From positions 3,200,213-3,264,212 of the forward strand of contig NZ_CP007161.1 of assembly GCF_000725285.1 (NCBI RefSeq): a stretch of DNA of 64,000 nt. Reading direction: 5' to 3'. The position numbers and the translations under genes are program-made. Below the pieces are notes generated by a model that was not told the origin of the DNA, did not search any database, and saw nothing but the letters and a program-made list of their open reading frames with translations. Below, piece by piece: positions 16,931 to 26,407 of this stretch. Every line of letters begins with the position of its first letter. Position 1 is the first letter of the stretch. The stretch comes from Virgibacillus sp. SK37 (GTDB lineage: Bacteria > Bacillota > Bacilli > Bacillales > Amphibacillaceae).

Positions 16931-18715
16931 CTATTCTTCTCCCAGATTTGGAATAGTAATGATAACTGTCGTACCCCGCTTATTATCGGAAACTATTTTC
17001 AAACCGAATGTTTCTCCGAACTCACTCTTGATCCTTTTATCTACATTCATTAATCCTATACTTTTTTTAGCATGATAAGTGTCTTTGGATATAAAACTCT
17101 GTTGTATGTCACTTACTTCCTCTTTACTTATACCAGTTCCATTGTCTGTTACAATAATAGAAATATCCTGATCCTCTTTTTCTACAGATATATTTAAAAA
17201 TCCATGCATCTGGTTTTTAAATCCATGATTCATCGAATTCTCTACTAAAGGTTGGATAATTAGCTTAGGGATTCGCACATTTTCCAACCCTTCTTCACAG
17301 TAAATGGAGTAATGAATTTTATTTTCAAAACGAATATTTTGAATTGAAATATATTGCTCTGTGTATTTCAACTCTGTTTTCAAAGCCACCTTTTCATAAG
17401 GCTGATAAACAGAGTAAGCCATCATCTTCCCTAACAGCGTAGTTAGTCTTGATATTTTTTCCGTATCTCCGTTAACAGCAAAAGCTTTAATCGACTGCAG
17501 TACATTATTTAAGAAATGTGGGTTAATTTGGTGTTGAAGGGCTTTCATTTGTTCTTTAGACAGTCTTTTTTGTTCTAATAGCACTTTATCGGAAAGTGCT
17601 GTCATATTTTGAATCATATGTTCAGCTGAGTGTGAAAGCTTATTTATTTCTTCACTACTATTTTCTTCAAAGCGAACTGAATAATCCCCTTCAGCAATTC
17701 TATTAAATTTAATTATTAATCTGTTCATTGGCACCAATATCGTTTTAGAAATCATTCCTGAAACACTCGTAATGATAATAGAAGATAATATAATCAGTCC
17801 GATAATGAATATCAGCACTGTAATTTCTGATTTACGAATTTCTGTCAGGCTTTTTATTCCAACAATACTCCAACCGGTAGTTTTAGAAGTATTCATTACA
17901 ACCAAAAGGTCCTGTTCTCCCCAACTTTTACCATGCAATAAGAAATACTTTTCCCCTTTTTTAATTCTCTTCTTTAACTCTTTAATCTGCTCATTAGAAG
18001 CATCTATTAATTCCGGGAATTGCAGCCACTCCTGGTTATTATGTATTGCTAGTTGCACACCATTCTCTCTTGGATTCTTTAATAGGATAGAAGATAAATC
18101 TATATCGTTTAGCAAATATGATTTATTTTTTAAAGAGTAATCCCCCATATTTTGTATGGGAGTAACCATGGATATAGTATTTTCTCCCTTACTATTTATT
18201 AAGTAATTTGTATTATGGAAATTAGTGAAATAGCTATTATTGTAAGAGTTTTTCTCTATCTTATTTAATTCATTGAACCAACCCTGTTTTTCAAAATTGT
18301 AGTTGTCTTTTAAATACTCCTTGTATGAATATAATTCTTTTCCCTTCTCCCCGATAATTACCGCATTCTTTATATATGGCATTAACTTAAACTGTCTGAG
18401 CTTTTCATGGACATTCCGCTGGTTATATAACTCTATGGAATAATCTATTTTTTCTGCTTGGTTTCGGTAAGCTACTGCTGCTTGTACAGTCGGATCACCA
18501 GCTATAACATAAGCGAGATTTTGCAAACGTCCAAAATTACTATCCAAAAGCTCTAAATTTGATCTCACCATGCTTTTTAAGTATATATGGCTTTGTTCCT
18601 GAAAATTTTTATTTGTATACTGTAATATTATAGCGCTTACAATTATTAACATAGAAAAGAAAATAAGCGAAAAATACTTTTTGATTTTATTTTCTAAAGT
18701 ATTTTTTCTTTTCAT
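16931..18715 (-). CDS. YesM-type sensor histidine kinase (second cassette)
   Basis: Membrane sensor kinase of 594 residues. Transmembrane segments near 15-33 and 299-320 flank an extracellular region of about 265 residues of dCache-like size. HAMP follows, then His_kinase with H400 in QINPHFLNNVLQ, where FLNN replaces the more usual FLFN, and an ATPase domain (VENSMNHG, DNGTGI, SIGLMNV). Unlike the first cassette there is no separate sugar-binding sensor gene, and the larger extracellular region may sense the ligand directly. First gene of its unit. Confidence 0.95.
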   Translation of the reverse strand: MKRKNTLENKIKKYFSLIFFSMLIIVSAIILQYTNKNFQEQSHIYLKSMVRSNLELLDSNFGRLQNLAYVIAGDPTVQAAVAYRNQAEKIDYSIELYNQRNVHEKLRQFKLMPYIKNAVIIGEKGKELYSYKEYLKDNYNFEKQGWFNELNKIEKNSYNNSYFTNFHNTNYLINSKGENTISMVTPIQNMGDYSLKNKSYLLNDIDLSSILLKNPRENGVQLAIHNNQEWLQFPELIDASNEQIKELKKRIKKGEKYFLLHGKSWGEQDLLVVMNTSKTTGWSIVGIKSLTEIRKSEITVLIFIIGLIILSSIIITSVSGMISKTILVPMNRLIIKFNRIAEGDYSVRFEENSSEEINKLSHSAEHMIQNMTALSDKVLLEQKRLSKEQMKALQHQINPHFLNNVLQSIKAFAVNGDTEKISRLTTLLGKMMAYSVYQPYEKVALKTELKYTEQYISIQNIRFENKIHYSIYCEEGLENVRIPKLIIQPLVENSMNHGFKNQMHGFLNISVEKEDQDISIIVTDNGTGISKEEVSDIQQSFISKDTYHAKKSIGLMNVDKRIKSEFGETFGLKIVSDNKRGTTVIITIPNLGEE

Positions 18716-18911
18716 TCACAAAACCCCGTTCTAAAATTACTTTATGTAAATAAACTTTCTCTGTATCATCATACTCCAGATAAATATTAATCATTTAGGT
18801 TACATCAGCTTATTGTCCAATTATTTTAGCACATATTTTACTTCGAATTGAATCGTTTAATAGATTTATTTCAAAAATATTTATCTATAAAATGTGTATA
18901 AAGCATTGAAT

Positions 18912-18940
18912 TTGACGTGTTTTAATAGTAAACTTACCTT
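18912..18940 (+). promoter_or_regulatory. Possible sigma-A promoter for galK operon
   Basis: TTGACG (18912-18917) and TACCTT (18935-18940) are 17 bases apart. The -10 is weak. It lies about 75 bases before the galactokinase start and upstream of a cre-like site, so bound CcpA would act as a roadblock. Confidence 0.35.
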
Positions 18941-18971
18941 ATCTTAACTTAATTAAATTAATTAATAAAGT

Positions 18972-18985
18972 TTAAAGCGTTTACA
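18972..18985 (+). promoter_or_regulatory. cre-like operator upstream of galK
   Basis: TTAAAGCGTTTACA matches the cre consensus TGWNANCGNTNWCA except at the second base. It ends 28 bases before the galK ATG. A CcpA site or a galactose-specific LacI-family operator are both possible. Confidence 0.5.
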
Positions 18986-19013
18986 GTAAACTATCTATTT
19001 TGGAGGTAACATT

Positions 19014-20210
19014 ATGGCAGAACACGACCTATTCACCCAATTCCAATCCATTTTCCAAACTGGTCATCACCCTGCTCCATTTTTTGCACCGGGAAGAATC
19101 AATCTCATTGGGGAACATACTGATTATAATGGTGGAAACGTTTTCCCTGCAGCGATTTCCTTTGGCACGTATGCATTGGCAAGGAAGCGACATGATCAGC
19201 TGCTGCGGTTTTATTCGCTCAATTTTTCCGAAAAAGGTATAATTGAATGTGAACTTAATGAATTAGACTATGACGACAAACATGATTGGGCGAACTATCC
19301 AAAAGGCATGATTCAGGCTCTGAAGCAGCAGGGGCATTCAATCAATGCTGGGATGGATATTCTTTATTATGGCAATATCCCGAACGGTGCTGGTCTTTCC
19401 TCTTCTGCGTCCATTGAAATGGTGACAGGTGTACTGCTTGAGGAATTATTCGATTTAAACATCGAGCGGCTTGCCATGATCAAGCTTGGTCAGCAGGTGG
19501 AAAATAATTATATTGGGGTAAATAGTGGCATCATGGATCAGTTTGCCATTGGCATGGGTAAGAAAAATCATGCGATGCTACTAGACTGCCAGACAATTGA
19601 CTTCCAATATGCGCCGGTAGAGCTTGAGGATCATATCATTATGATTATGAACACAAATAAACAGCGCACACTTGCTGGCTCAAAATACAATGAGCGTCGG
19701 GAGCAATGTGAAGCAGCTCTTCGTGATTTACAGACAGAGCTTGCCATTAACAGTCTTGGTGACTTAACGAATGAGCAATTTGAAAAGCATCAGCATTTAA
19801 TTCAGGATGAGGTCAATTGTAAGCGCGCCCGCCATGCAGTCACGGAAAATCAACGCACACTTAAGGCATTAGATGAACTGCATGCTGGTAACCTGTCTGA
19901 GTTTGGACGTCTTATGGATGCCTCTCACCAATCATTGAAAGAGGATTATGAAGTGACTGGTGTAGAGCTGGATACCCTTGTAGCGGCCGCTCGCAAGCAG
20001 GATGGCGTACTCGGCGCGAGAATGACAGGCGCAGGCTTCGGTGGTTGTGCAATTGCTATTGTAGAAAAGAAACATCAGGATGCATTCAGGGATCAAGTTA
20101 ATGCTATTTATCGCGAGCAAATTGGCTATGATGCAACCTTTTACCCGGCAAGTATTTCTGATGGGGCAAAAAAATTAGATGATGTAGGGAGCGTGCCTGC
20201 GGCTGAATAA
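19014..20210 (+). CDS. galK: Galactokinase
   Basis: First Leloir enzyme: phosphorylates alpha-D-galactose at C1 with ATP in the cytoplasm. 398 residues, the usual length. The galactokinase signature PGRINLIGEHTDYNGG is near residues 24-39, the GHMP ATP-binding motif is NGAGLSSSASIEM near 124, and the third GHMP motif is GARMTGAGFGGCAI near 335. ATG follows TTTGGAGGTAAC. It opens the plus-strand galK-galE-galT-galM operon. A long tandem-repeat array separates it from galE. Confidence 0.97.
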   Translation: MAEHDLFTQFQSIFQTGHHPAPFFAPGRINLIGEHTDYNGGNVFPAAISFGTYALARKRHDQLLRFYSLNFSEKGIIECELNELDYDDKHDWANYPKGMIQALKQQGHSINAGMDILYYGNIPNGAGLSSSASIEMVTGVLLEELFDLNIERLAMIKLGQQVENNYIGVNSGIMDQFAIGMGKKNHAMLLDCQTIDFQYAPVELEDHIIMIMNTNKQRTLAGSKYNERREQCEAALRDLQTELAINSLGDLTNEQFEKHQHLIQDEVNCKRARHAVTENQRTLKALDELHAGNLSEFGRLMDASHQSLKEDYEVTGVELDTLVAAARKQDGVLGARMTGAGFGGCAIAIVEKKHQDAFRDQVNAIYREQIGYDATFYPASISDGAKKLDDVGSVPAAE

Positions 20211-20247
20211 GATGTGGGGTTAGGCTGGTGCTGGTGTGGGGTGCTCT

Positions 20248-20457
20248 GTTGCGGGTGGGGCTGTTGCTGTCTCGGGGAGAGTCCTTCCTGTCGCGGTTCA
20301 ACCGCATGTTGTCTCGGGAAGAAGCTCAGCTGTCGCGGCACAGTCACATCCTGTCTCGGATAGAGTGATCGGTGTCGCGGCTAAGCTGCATGATGTCTCG
20401 GAAAGAGTGCCTCGTGTCTCGGTTCAGCCGGACGCTGTCTCGGACCGTCCCCAGGCT
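20248..20457 (+). repeat. 21-bp tandem repeat array, family A (array 1)
   Basis: Ten consecutive units of exactly 21 bases, starting at 20248, 20269, 20290, 20311, 20332, 20353, 20374, 20395, 20416 and 20437. Each begins with GTCTCGG or GTCGCGG (the first unit has GTTGCGG), followed by 14 poorly conserved bases. The two heads alternate over most of the array, giving a 42-bp higher-order period. It fills the gap between galK and galE. Open frames run through it because 21 is a multiple of three, but none has a ribosome binding site. It is GC-richer than the flanking genes. Confidence 0.9.
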
Positions 20458-20516
20458 ACCCAAATTTCCAACATAATTTTCCAAATCCCTTTTATAGAAA
20501 GAAAGGAGCATTTTTA

Positions 20517-21512
20517 ATGAGCATATTAGTATTAGGTGGAGCGGGTTACATTGGCTCCCATGCGGTTTATCAATTAAAAGAACAAGGTCATGATGTGGTG
20601 GTTGTCGATAATCTACAGACTGGTCATCGGGAGGCAGTGCATCCGGAGGCAACCTTTTATGAAGGAGATATCCGCAAAATTGACTTTTTACGTGATGTTT
20701 TTAATAAAGAATCCATTGAGGCAGTGATCCATTTTGCGGCAAATTCTCTTGTTGGCGAATCAATGGAAAAACCGCTTGCCTATTTTGATAACAATGTTTA
20801 TGGTACACAGGTTCTTCTCCAGGTAATGGTGGAGCATAATGTGAAATTTATTGTCTTCTCCTCCACTGCGGCTACATATGGTGAACCGGAAGCAGTTCCC
20901 ATCACAGAAACAATGCCAACTAAGCCGACGAATCCGTATGGGGAAACAAAGCTTACGATGGAAAAACTGATGAAATGGACCAATGAAGCACATGGGGTCA
21001 ATTATGTTTCCCTCCGCTATTTCAATGTGGCTGGAGCGAAGGAATCAGCTGTTATTGGGGAAGATCATCGTCCGGAAACACATCTCGTTCCGATTATTTT
21101 GCAGGCAGCACTTGGACAACGAAAGCATATTACCATTTTCGGCGAAGACTATGATACACCAGACGGCACGTGCATTCGCGATTATGTCCATGTCGATGAC
21201 CTGATTGCTGCCCATTTACTTGCACTTGATTATCTGAAAAAAGGTGGAGCCAGCGATGTTTTCAACCTTGGCAGCAGTCAAGGATTTTCTGTTAAAGAAA
21301 TGATTGATGCAGCAAGAAAAGTTACCGGCAAGGAAATTCCGGCGGTTAGCGGGCCACGCCGCCCCGGAGATCCAAGTAAGCTTGTAGCAAGCTCTGAAAA
21401 AGCCCAACGCATCCTTGGTTGGAAGCCTGAACAAACATCTATCGATAAAATTATGGAGGATGCTTGGAGATGGCACTCCACTCACCCTAACGGCTATGGA
21501 ACGGAGGGTTAA
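20517..21512 (+). CDS. galE: UDP-glucose 4-epimerase
   Basis: Interconverts UDP-galactose and UDP-glucose with bound NAD; it can also feed cell-wall polysaccharide synthesis. 331 residues, typical. Rossmann motif GGAGYIGSH at residues 7-15, active-site [10 protein letters not shown] and [11 protein letters not shown] (the YxxxK pair), and the C-terminal [16 protein letters not shown] follows AAAGGAG. Second gene of the Leloir operon, two bases before galT. Confidence 0.97.
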   Translation: MSILVLGGAGYIGSHAVYQLKEQGHDVVVVDNLQTGHREAVHPEATFYEGDIRKIDFLRDVFNKESIEAVIHFAANSLVGESMEKPLAYFDNNVYGTQVLLQVMVEHNVKFIVFSSTAATYGEPEAVPITETMPTKPTNPYGETKLTMEKLMKWTNEAHGVNYVSLRYFNVAGAKESAVIGEDHRPETHLVPIILQAALGQRKHITIFGEDYDTPDGTCIRDYVHVDDLIAAHLLALDYLKKGGASDVFNLGSSQGFSVKEMIDAARKVTGKEIPAVSGPRRPGDPSKLVASSEKAQRILGWKPEQTSIDKIMEDAWRWHSTHPNGYGTEG

Positions 21513-21514
21513 TA

Positions 21515-23005
21515 ATGATCTACACACATATCGCAAGCCTGATCGAAAAGGGATTGGAAGCAGGATTGATCGAAATGAAAGACCGCATTTATGTGCGTAA
21601 TCAGGTCATGCATCAGCTTGGCCTCCCTTCTTTCCCCGAAGAGCTGCCGGAAACTGTGGATGTCTCTATCCCGGATCTTTTAGAAAAAATCATTGATTGG
21701 GCAGTTTCCGAGCAGGTCATTGAAAATGTATTGGATGAGAAAGAGATATTATCTGCAAATATAATGAACTGTTTTGTGGCGAGGCCTTCCGTCATTCAAC
21801 ATACTTTTGAAGAAAAATACAGTCAATCACCTGTAACTGCAACAGATTATTTTTATGATTTAAGCAAAAACAGTAACTATATTCAGATGAACCGTATTCG
21901 CAAAAATATTCATTTCAAAGCAGAAAGCGCATATGGGGATCTCGACATTACGATCAATTTATCCAAGCCAGAAAAAGATCCGGAACAAATTCGCCGGGAA
22001 CGGGAAATGAAGCAGACAGTGAATTATCCAAAATGCCTTCTCTGTGTGGAAAATGAGGGCTACAATGGCAGAACAGGACATCCCGCCCGCGCGAATCACC
22101 GTATCATTCAGGTGCCGCTTCGGGGAGAAAACTGGTATTTACAGTATTCACCTTATGTATACTACAATGAACACAGTATTCTTCTTGCAGAAGAGCATCG
22201 GGATATGAAGATTGATATTACTGCATTTCAGCGATTGCTTACATTTACGGAGAAGTTTCCACACTACTTTATCGGCTCAAACGCAGACCTGCCAATCGTC
22301 GGTGGCTCCATTTTAAGCCATGACCATTACCAGGCAGGCCGTTATGAATTTGCGATGACAAACGCAGCGCATGTTAAAGACGTGTCGCTCTCAGGGTATC
22401 CTGATGTGCAGGCGTCCATCTTGAAATGGCCATTGTCCGTCATTCGCCTGCAAGGAGACGATCCAGAACAACTAGCCACTGCTGGTGACCATATTTTAAA
22501 CGTATGGAAAAATTACTCCGATGAAGAAGCAGCTATTTTAGCTTATACAGAGGAAACACGCCACAACACGATTACACCAATTGCCAGAAGACGTGGCGAT
22601 AAATTTGAGCTTGATTTAGTTTTACGAAACAATCGCACAACAGAAGAGCATCCAATGGGAATTTTCCACCCACATGCCGATGTTCATCATATTAAAAAGG
22701 AAAATATTGGACTGATTGAGGTAATGGGGCTTGCCGTATTACCAGCACGTTTGAAGGAAGAACTTGCTGAGCTGAAAAAGTTTTTACTAGGTGAAGCCAG
22801 TGATGTTGCTGCATACCATCAGGAATGGGCAGAGCAATTGAAGCAGGAATACGGTACAGTTAGTGATGAAGCAACTGTTAATACAATTGTAGAAAAAGAG
22901 CTTGGTAAGAAGTTTGCCAGAGTACTTGAAGATGCTGGTGTATTTAAACAGACAGATTCCGGACTGGCAGCATTCCAGCGATTTATCGATACAGTGAATA
23001 AATAG
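21515..23005 (+). CDS. galT: Galactose-1-phosphate uridylyltransferase, type 2
   Basis: Transfers UMP between UDP-glucose and galactose-1-phosphate. 496 residues, the length of the low-GC Firmicute type 2 enzyme (the E. coli type has about 350). Visible features are CLLCVENEGYNGRTGHPARA, VGGSILSHDHYQAGRYEF with the catalytic-loop histidines, and FHPHADVHHIKKENIGLIEV. The ribosome binding site GGAGGG overlaps the end of galE. A terminator-like hairpin follows before galM. Confidence 0.96.
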   Translation: MIYTHIASLIEKGLEAGLIEMKDRIYVRNQVMHQLGLPSFPEELPETVDVSIPDLLEKIIDWAVSEQVIENVLDEKEILSANIMNCFVARPSVIQHTFEEKYSQSPVTATDYFYDLSKNSNYIQMNRIRKNIHFKAESAYGDLDITINLSKPEKDPEQIRREREMKQTVNYPKCLLCVENEGYNGRTGHPARANHRIIQVPLRGENWYLQYSPYVYYNEHSILLAEEHRDMKIDITAFQRLLTFTEKFPHYFIGSNADLPIVGGSILSHDHYQAGRYEFAMTNAAHVKDVSLSGYPDVQASILKWPLSVIRLQGDDPEQLATAGDHILNVWKNYSDEEAAILAYTEETRHNTITPIARRRGDKFELDLVLRNNRTTEEHPMGIFHPHADVHHIKKENIGLIEVMGLAVLPARLKEELAELKKFLLGEASDVAAYHQEWAEQLKQEYGTVSDEATVNTIVEKELGKKFARVLEDAGVFKQTDSGLAAFQRFIDTVNK

Positions 23006-23012
23006 AAATAGG

Positions 23013-23046
23013 ATAACGGGTAGATGACGTCTGCCCGTTATTTTTG
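23013..23046 (+). terminator. Hairpin between galT and galM
   Basis: ATAACGGG pairs with CCCGTTAT around a GACG-containing centre that extends the stem (TAGA/TCTG), followed by TTTTT. It may partly terminate the operon before galM; the galM ribosome binding site is only a few bases further on. Confidence 0.7.
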
Positions 23047-23070
23047 CATCAAGTGGAGAGGAGAAAAACA

Positions 23071-24105
23071 ATGCATATTACATCGGAACAGGTCGTAAAT
23101 AAATGGAAGCAATATACACTTACAAACGATCAGGGCATGGAAGTTAGCATACTGAATTTTGGCGGAATTATTACGAAGCTTATCGCACCAGACAAAGATG
23201 GCAACAAGGAAAACATCGTCCTTGGTTATGAAAATCTGGAAGAATACGCAGAAAATCCAAATTACTTTGGCGCTGTGGTTGGCAGAGTTGCAGGCAGAAC
23301 AGCAAATGCTACCTTTGAATTGAACGGTAGACGTTATGAGTTGGACGCAAATGAAGGCAAGCATCACTTACATGGCGGAAAACACGGATTCAGTCATGTT
23401 GTTTGGCACGCAGAAACCTTTTCTACAGACAGAGCGGTTGGTGTAAAACTCACCCATGAAAGCCCTGATGGCGAAAGTGGATACCCAGGGAATGTGCGTG
23501 TTACGGTGACTTATTCACTAACAAACGCAAATGAACTGGTAATAGACTACGAAGCAGATACGGATCAGCCGACAGTGTTGGCCATGACAAACCACAGTTA
23601 TTTTAATCTTCGTGGCAATTTAAAAGACTCCATTGCCGGACATCAGGTTCGAATTTCAAGTAATGAATTTGTAGAATTAGATAAAGAACTGATCCCAACT
23701 GGGCATAAATTAGAGGTTGGCGAAACCCCATTTGACTTCCGCCATGGACGAGCATTGCAGGATGGGATCGTGTCAGAACATGTGCAGAACCAACTTGTCG
23801 GTAACGGGTATGATCATTACTTTATTTTTCAGGAGGATGCGTCGAAACAGGTGAAAGTAACCGAGCCAATCAGTGGGCGAACCATGGAGATTGCCACTGA
23901 CCAACCAGGAATGGTCATGTACACTGGAAATGGACTGAATGAAGGATTGCAACTCGTTGGAGGCAGTTCCCAAAAGCACCTCGGCGTCTGTTTTGAAACA
24001 CAAGGCTCCCCTGCTTCATTGGAGCATAAAGGCTTTCCTGACATACGACTTGAAGCTGGAGAAACATATAAGAAAAAGACAACTTTTCGATTTGATGTGG
24101 AGTGA
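23071..24105 (+). CDS. galM: Aldose 1-epimerase (mutarotase)
   Basis: Converts beta- to alpha-galactose for galactokinase. 344 residues. Motifs visible: ENPNYFGAVVGRVAGR, the histidine-bearing GKHHLHGGKHGF, MTNHSYFNLRG, and C-terminal GVCFETQGSP with the catalytic Glu. I chose the ATG at 23071 after GGAGAGGAG; the upstream TTG at 23044 lies inside the terminator T run. Last gene of the Leloir operon, convergent with cutC. Confidence 0.95.
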   Translation: MHITSEQVVNKWKQYTLTNDQGMEVSILNFGGIITKLIAPDKDGNKENIVLGYENLEEYAENPNYFGAVVGRVAGRTANATFELNGRRYELDANEGKHHLHGGKHGFSHVVWHAETFSTDRAVGVKLTHESPDGESGYPGNVRVTVTYSLTNANELVIDYEADTDQPTVLAMTNHSYFNLRGNLKDSIAGHQVRISSNEFVELDKELIPTGHKLEVGETPFDFRHGRALQDGIVSEHVQNQLVGNGYDHYFIFQEDASKQVKVTEPISGRTMEIATDQPGMVMYTGNGLNEGLQLVGGSSQKHLGVCFETQGSPASLEHKGFPDIRLEAGETYKKKTTFRFDVE

Positions 24106-24143
24106 GTGAGTGCGAGGATGAGGTGAGGGCTGGTTTGGGGCAG

Positions 24144-24248
24144 GGCTCTCTCATTTGGGTGCGTGGCTCTCTCATTTGGATGCGGGGCTCTCTCATATTT
24201 GATGCGGGCTCTCTCATTTGACGACGGTCACCTTCATATCTGGTGACC
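24144..24248 (+). repeat. 21-bp tandem repeat array, family B (array 1)
   Basis: Five units of 21 bases starting at 24144, 24165, 24186, 24207 and 24228. Four begin with GGCTCTCTCAT followed by TTGGRTGCG-like sequence; the fifth is degenerate (TTCATATCTGG). It lies between the convergent ends of galM and cutC. Read on the minus strand it produces spurious peptide repeats of the form MREP. Confidence 0.85.
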
Positions 24249-24267
24249 GCCACATTAAATTCACTAA

Positions 24268-24972
24268 CTATCCCTCTTTCAACACCCGCAATACGCCATC
24301 AACAGTCTCCTCATCAAACCCATTCGCAAATGACTGCTCTACACGCACAGATTTTCCAAAGTGAAACTCAGTCGCTTCTGTTGTCTGCTTGATCTCCTGG
24401 ATGTTTTCTGGTGTAAGTCCAGATCCCGGCATAATTACTGGGCCACCTAATTCTTGCTGCAATTTTACCAGCTTACGCAAATGCTCTTTTCCTTCCATAC
24501 AATTGGGTTTTCCACCTGACGTTAAAATCCTCTTTACATTGGAAGGATAGTTACATAGGGTTTGATATGCTTCTTCCTGTGAAGTGACTTCATCAAAGGC
24601 GCGATGAAAAGTAATGTCGATTTCTGGGAATTGGTTAATAAGCTCCTTCAACATGGATGCATTGACGGTACCATCTTGATTTAAAGCACCAAATACAATT
24701 CGATTTCCACCCAGTTCCCGAATGGCTTTCACATCTTCAACAATGACCTCAAAATCCGCTTCTGTATAAAAAAAGTTATAACTATGCGGGCGGACCATAA
24801 TTTGAACAGGGATTTCTACATTTTCCAATACCTGTTTCATTGTTCCGTAGCTAGGAGTCAGACCGCCTTCTTTCATGGCAGATACCAGTTCCAAGCGGTC
24901 TGCCCCCAGTTTTAGTGCCTCGATTGCTTCCTGCTTACTTTGTACAATGACTTCGAGTTTGATTTGTCTCAT
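24268..24972 (-). CDS. cutC: CutC family protein
   Basis: Cytoplasmic TIM-barrel protein of 234 residues, the CutC family first linked to copper homeostasis in E. coli; the biochemical role remains unclear. Family features are GADRLELVSAMKEGGLTPSYG, MVRPHSYNFFYT, FHRAFDEV and RILTSGGKPNCMEG. The start is supported by GAAAGG immediately before ATG, a close spacing that suggests weak initiation. Monocistronic, convergent with galM. Confidence 0.93.
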   Translation of the reverse strand: MRQIKLEVIVQSKQEAIEALKLGADRLELVSAMKEGGLTPSYGTMKQVLENVEIPVQIMVRPHSYNFFYTEADFEVIVEDVKAIRELGGNRIVFGALNQDGTVNASMLKELINQFPEIDITFHRAFDEVTSQEEAYQTLCNYPSNVKRILTSGGKPNCMEGKEHLRKLVKLQQELGGPVIMPGSGLTPENIQEIKQTTEATEFHFGKSVRVEQSFANGFDEETVDGVLRVLKEG

Positions 24973-25104
24973 CCTTTCTAACTAATTAGATTCTCCAACT
25001 AAATTTATGCTGATCATCTCTTAATTTGTATAATATTATACCATTACCATTCAAGGCCCTCTATGGAGAAATCAAATTTGAATTTTTCTATAAAAGGTAT
25101 TAAT

Positions 25105-25155
25105 TAAAAAAACCAGACACTGTATCCCTCATATTAGGAAGCAGTCCCTGGCTTT
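25105..25155 (-). terminator. Terminator after mannitol operon
   Basis: On the minus strand CCAGGGACTG pairs with CAGTGTCTGG (one G-T pair and one mismatch) across a 21-base loop and is followed by seven T residues. It lies about 100 bases after mtlD. Confidence 0.75.
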
Positions 25156-25249
25156 AATATTATTATGCAGAATGATTTTTAACTATCTTACTATCATTTT
25201 AGATGGTACGCCAAATAATTTTCTCCGACATCCTTCCTTTTTTCACTCT

Positions 25250-26407
25250 CTAAACTAACTTTTTGAGTTTATTCCACTCTTTTATTACAAGCGGAATAAG
25301 TGGATGGCTCATCTCCAATTCAGATACAGCTTGTAATGTACCTCCATACCCTAACTCACCAATCATCGTTTGCAATTTAACAGCTTCTTCATCTTCATCA
25401 TTAGTATAATTTAGCGCAGCAGCAATAACTGTTGCCAGGTATACTGGTTCTTGTTTTACTGTATCAATATACATAAGTGCTGGTCTTACAAGCCGATCCT
25501 GTGGACCCAGCTTTCGAATAGGCCCACGTCCTACCCGAGTTACCTCATCTGAGATATACGGATTTTTAAAACGATCAATGATTTTCTTTATATAACGGTT
25601 ATGCTCCTCTTGATCAAAGAGATAGGTTTTCACTAATGCCTCACCTGATTCCTGCAAAGCATGATGAATTATTTCCTGTACTTTTTCATCTTTCATCGCA
25701 TCACTAATTGTTGAATACCCTAGAAACTTGCCAACATAAGCAACTGCAGCATGACCAGTATTAACAGTAAACAGCTTTCTCTCAATAAATGGCTGTAGAT
25801 CCTCTACATAGGTTATACCTTCAAACTCGGGAATTGCCCCTTTGATTGCTGGCTTTTCTACCACCCATTCAAAGTAAGGCTCTACAGAAACGGCTAAAAT
25901 ATCTTCGTTTTTTTGATTTGGAACAATACGGTCGACAGCAGCATTCGGGAAACCAATATTTTCTTCACAGAATTGCTTCTCTTCTTCTGTAAGATAGGTA
26001 TACACATGTTCCTTGAGTAAACTACTGCCGCCTATCATATTTTCACAGGCGATAATGTTTAGTGGCGAACCATCTGTCTTCAAACGTTGCTGAATGCCTT
26101 TCGCTATCAATCCCGCGATTTTCGGGAGAATATTTGGTCCTATCGCTGTTGTTACAATATCAGCAGTGGCTATTGCTTCTACTACCTTTTCCGAATCGGT
26201 AACACTGTTTACACCTGATATATTCCTGACTGTTAACGTTTCTCCTGTTTCTGAAGCTAACGTTACGTAATAGGAGTCTCTCTGATTCAGTTCCTGGATC
26301 ATCGTTTCATTCACATCCACAAACAAAGTGTGATAGCCCGATTGAGAAAGCAATGCACCTACAAATCCACGGCCAATATTACCTGCTCCAAAATGTACTG
26401 CTAGCAT
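25250..26407 (-). CDS. mtlD: Mannitol-1-phosphate 5-dehydrogenase
   Basis: Oxidises mannitol-1-phosphate to fructose-6-phosphate with NAD. 385 residues, typical. N-terminal motif VHFGAGNIGRGFVG, then FPNAAVDRIVP and the catalytic-region sequence KLFTVNTGHAAVAYVG with the long-chain mannitol dehydrogenase Lys and His. The ATG directly abuts the mtlF stop. Last gene of the mannitol operon. Confidence 0.97.
   Translation of the reverse strand: MLAVHFGAGNIGRGFVGALLSQSGYHTLFVDVNETMIQELNQRDSYYVTLASETGETLTVRNISGVNSVTDSEKVVEAIATADIVTTAIGPNILPKIAGLIAKGIQQRLKTDGSPLNIIACENMIGGSSLLKEHVYTYLTEEEKQFCEENIGFPNAAVDRIVPNQKNEDILAVSVEPYFEWVVEKPAIKGAIPEFEGITYVEDLQPFIERKLFTVNTGHAAVAYVGKFLGYSTISDAMKDEKVQEIIHHALQESGEALVKTYLFDQEEHNRYIKKIIDRFKNPYISDEVTRVGRGPIRKLGPQDRLVRPALMYIDTVKQEPVYLATVIAAALNYTNDEDEEAVKLQTMIGELGYGGTLQAVSELEMSHPLIPLVIKEWNKLKKLV

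Noticed and set aside
20236-20517. Open frame of 93 codons between galK and galE, and an opposite-strand frame at 20344-20652
   Set aside because: Both arise because the 21-bp repeat is a multiple of three and keeps frames open. There is no ribosome binding site and the peptide is only repeat translation.
23915-24253. Minus-strand frame with repeated MREP peptides after galM
   Set aside because: It is the translated family B array running into the antisense strand of galM; no ribosome binding site and no support.
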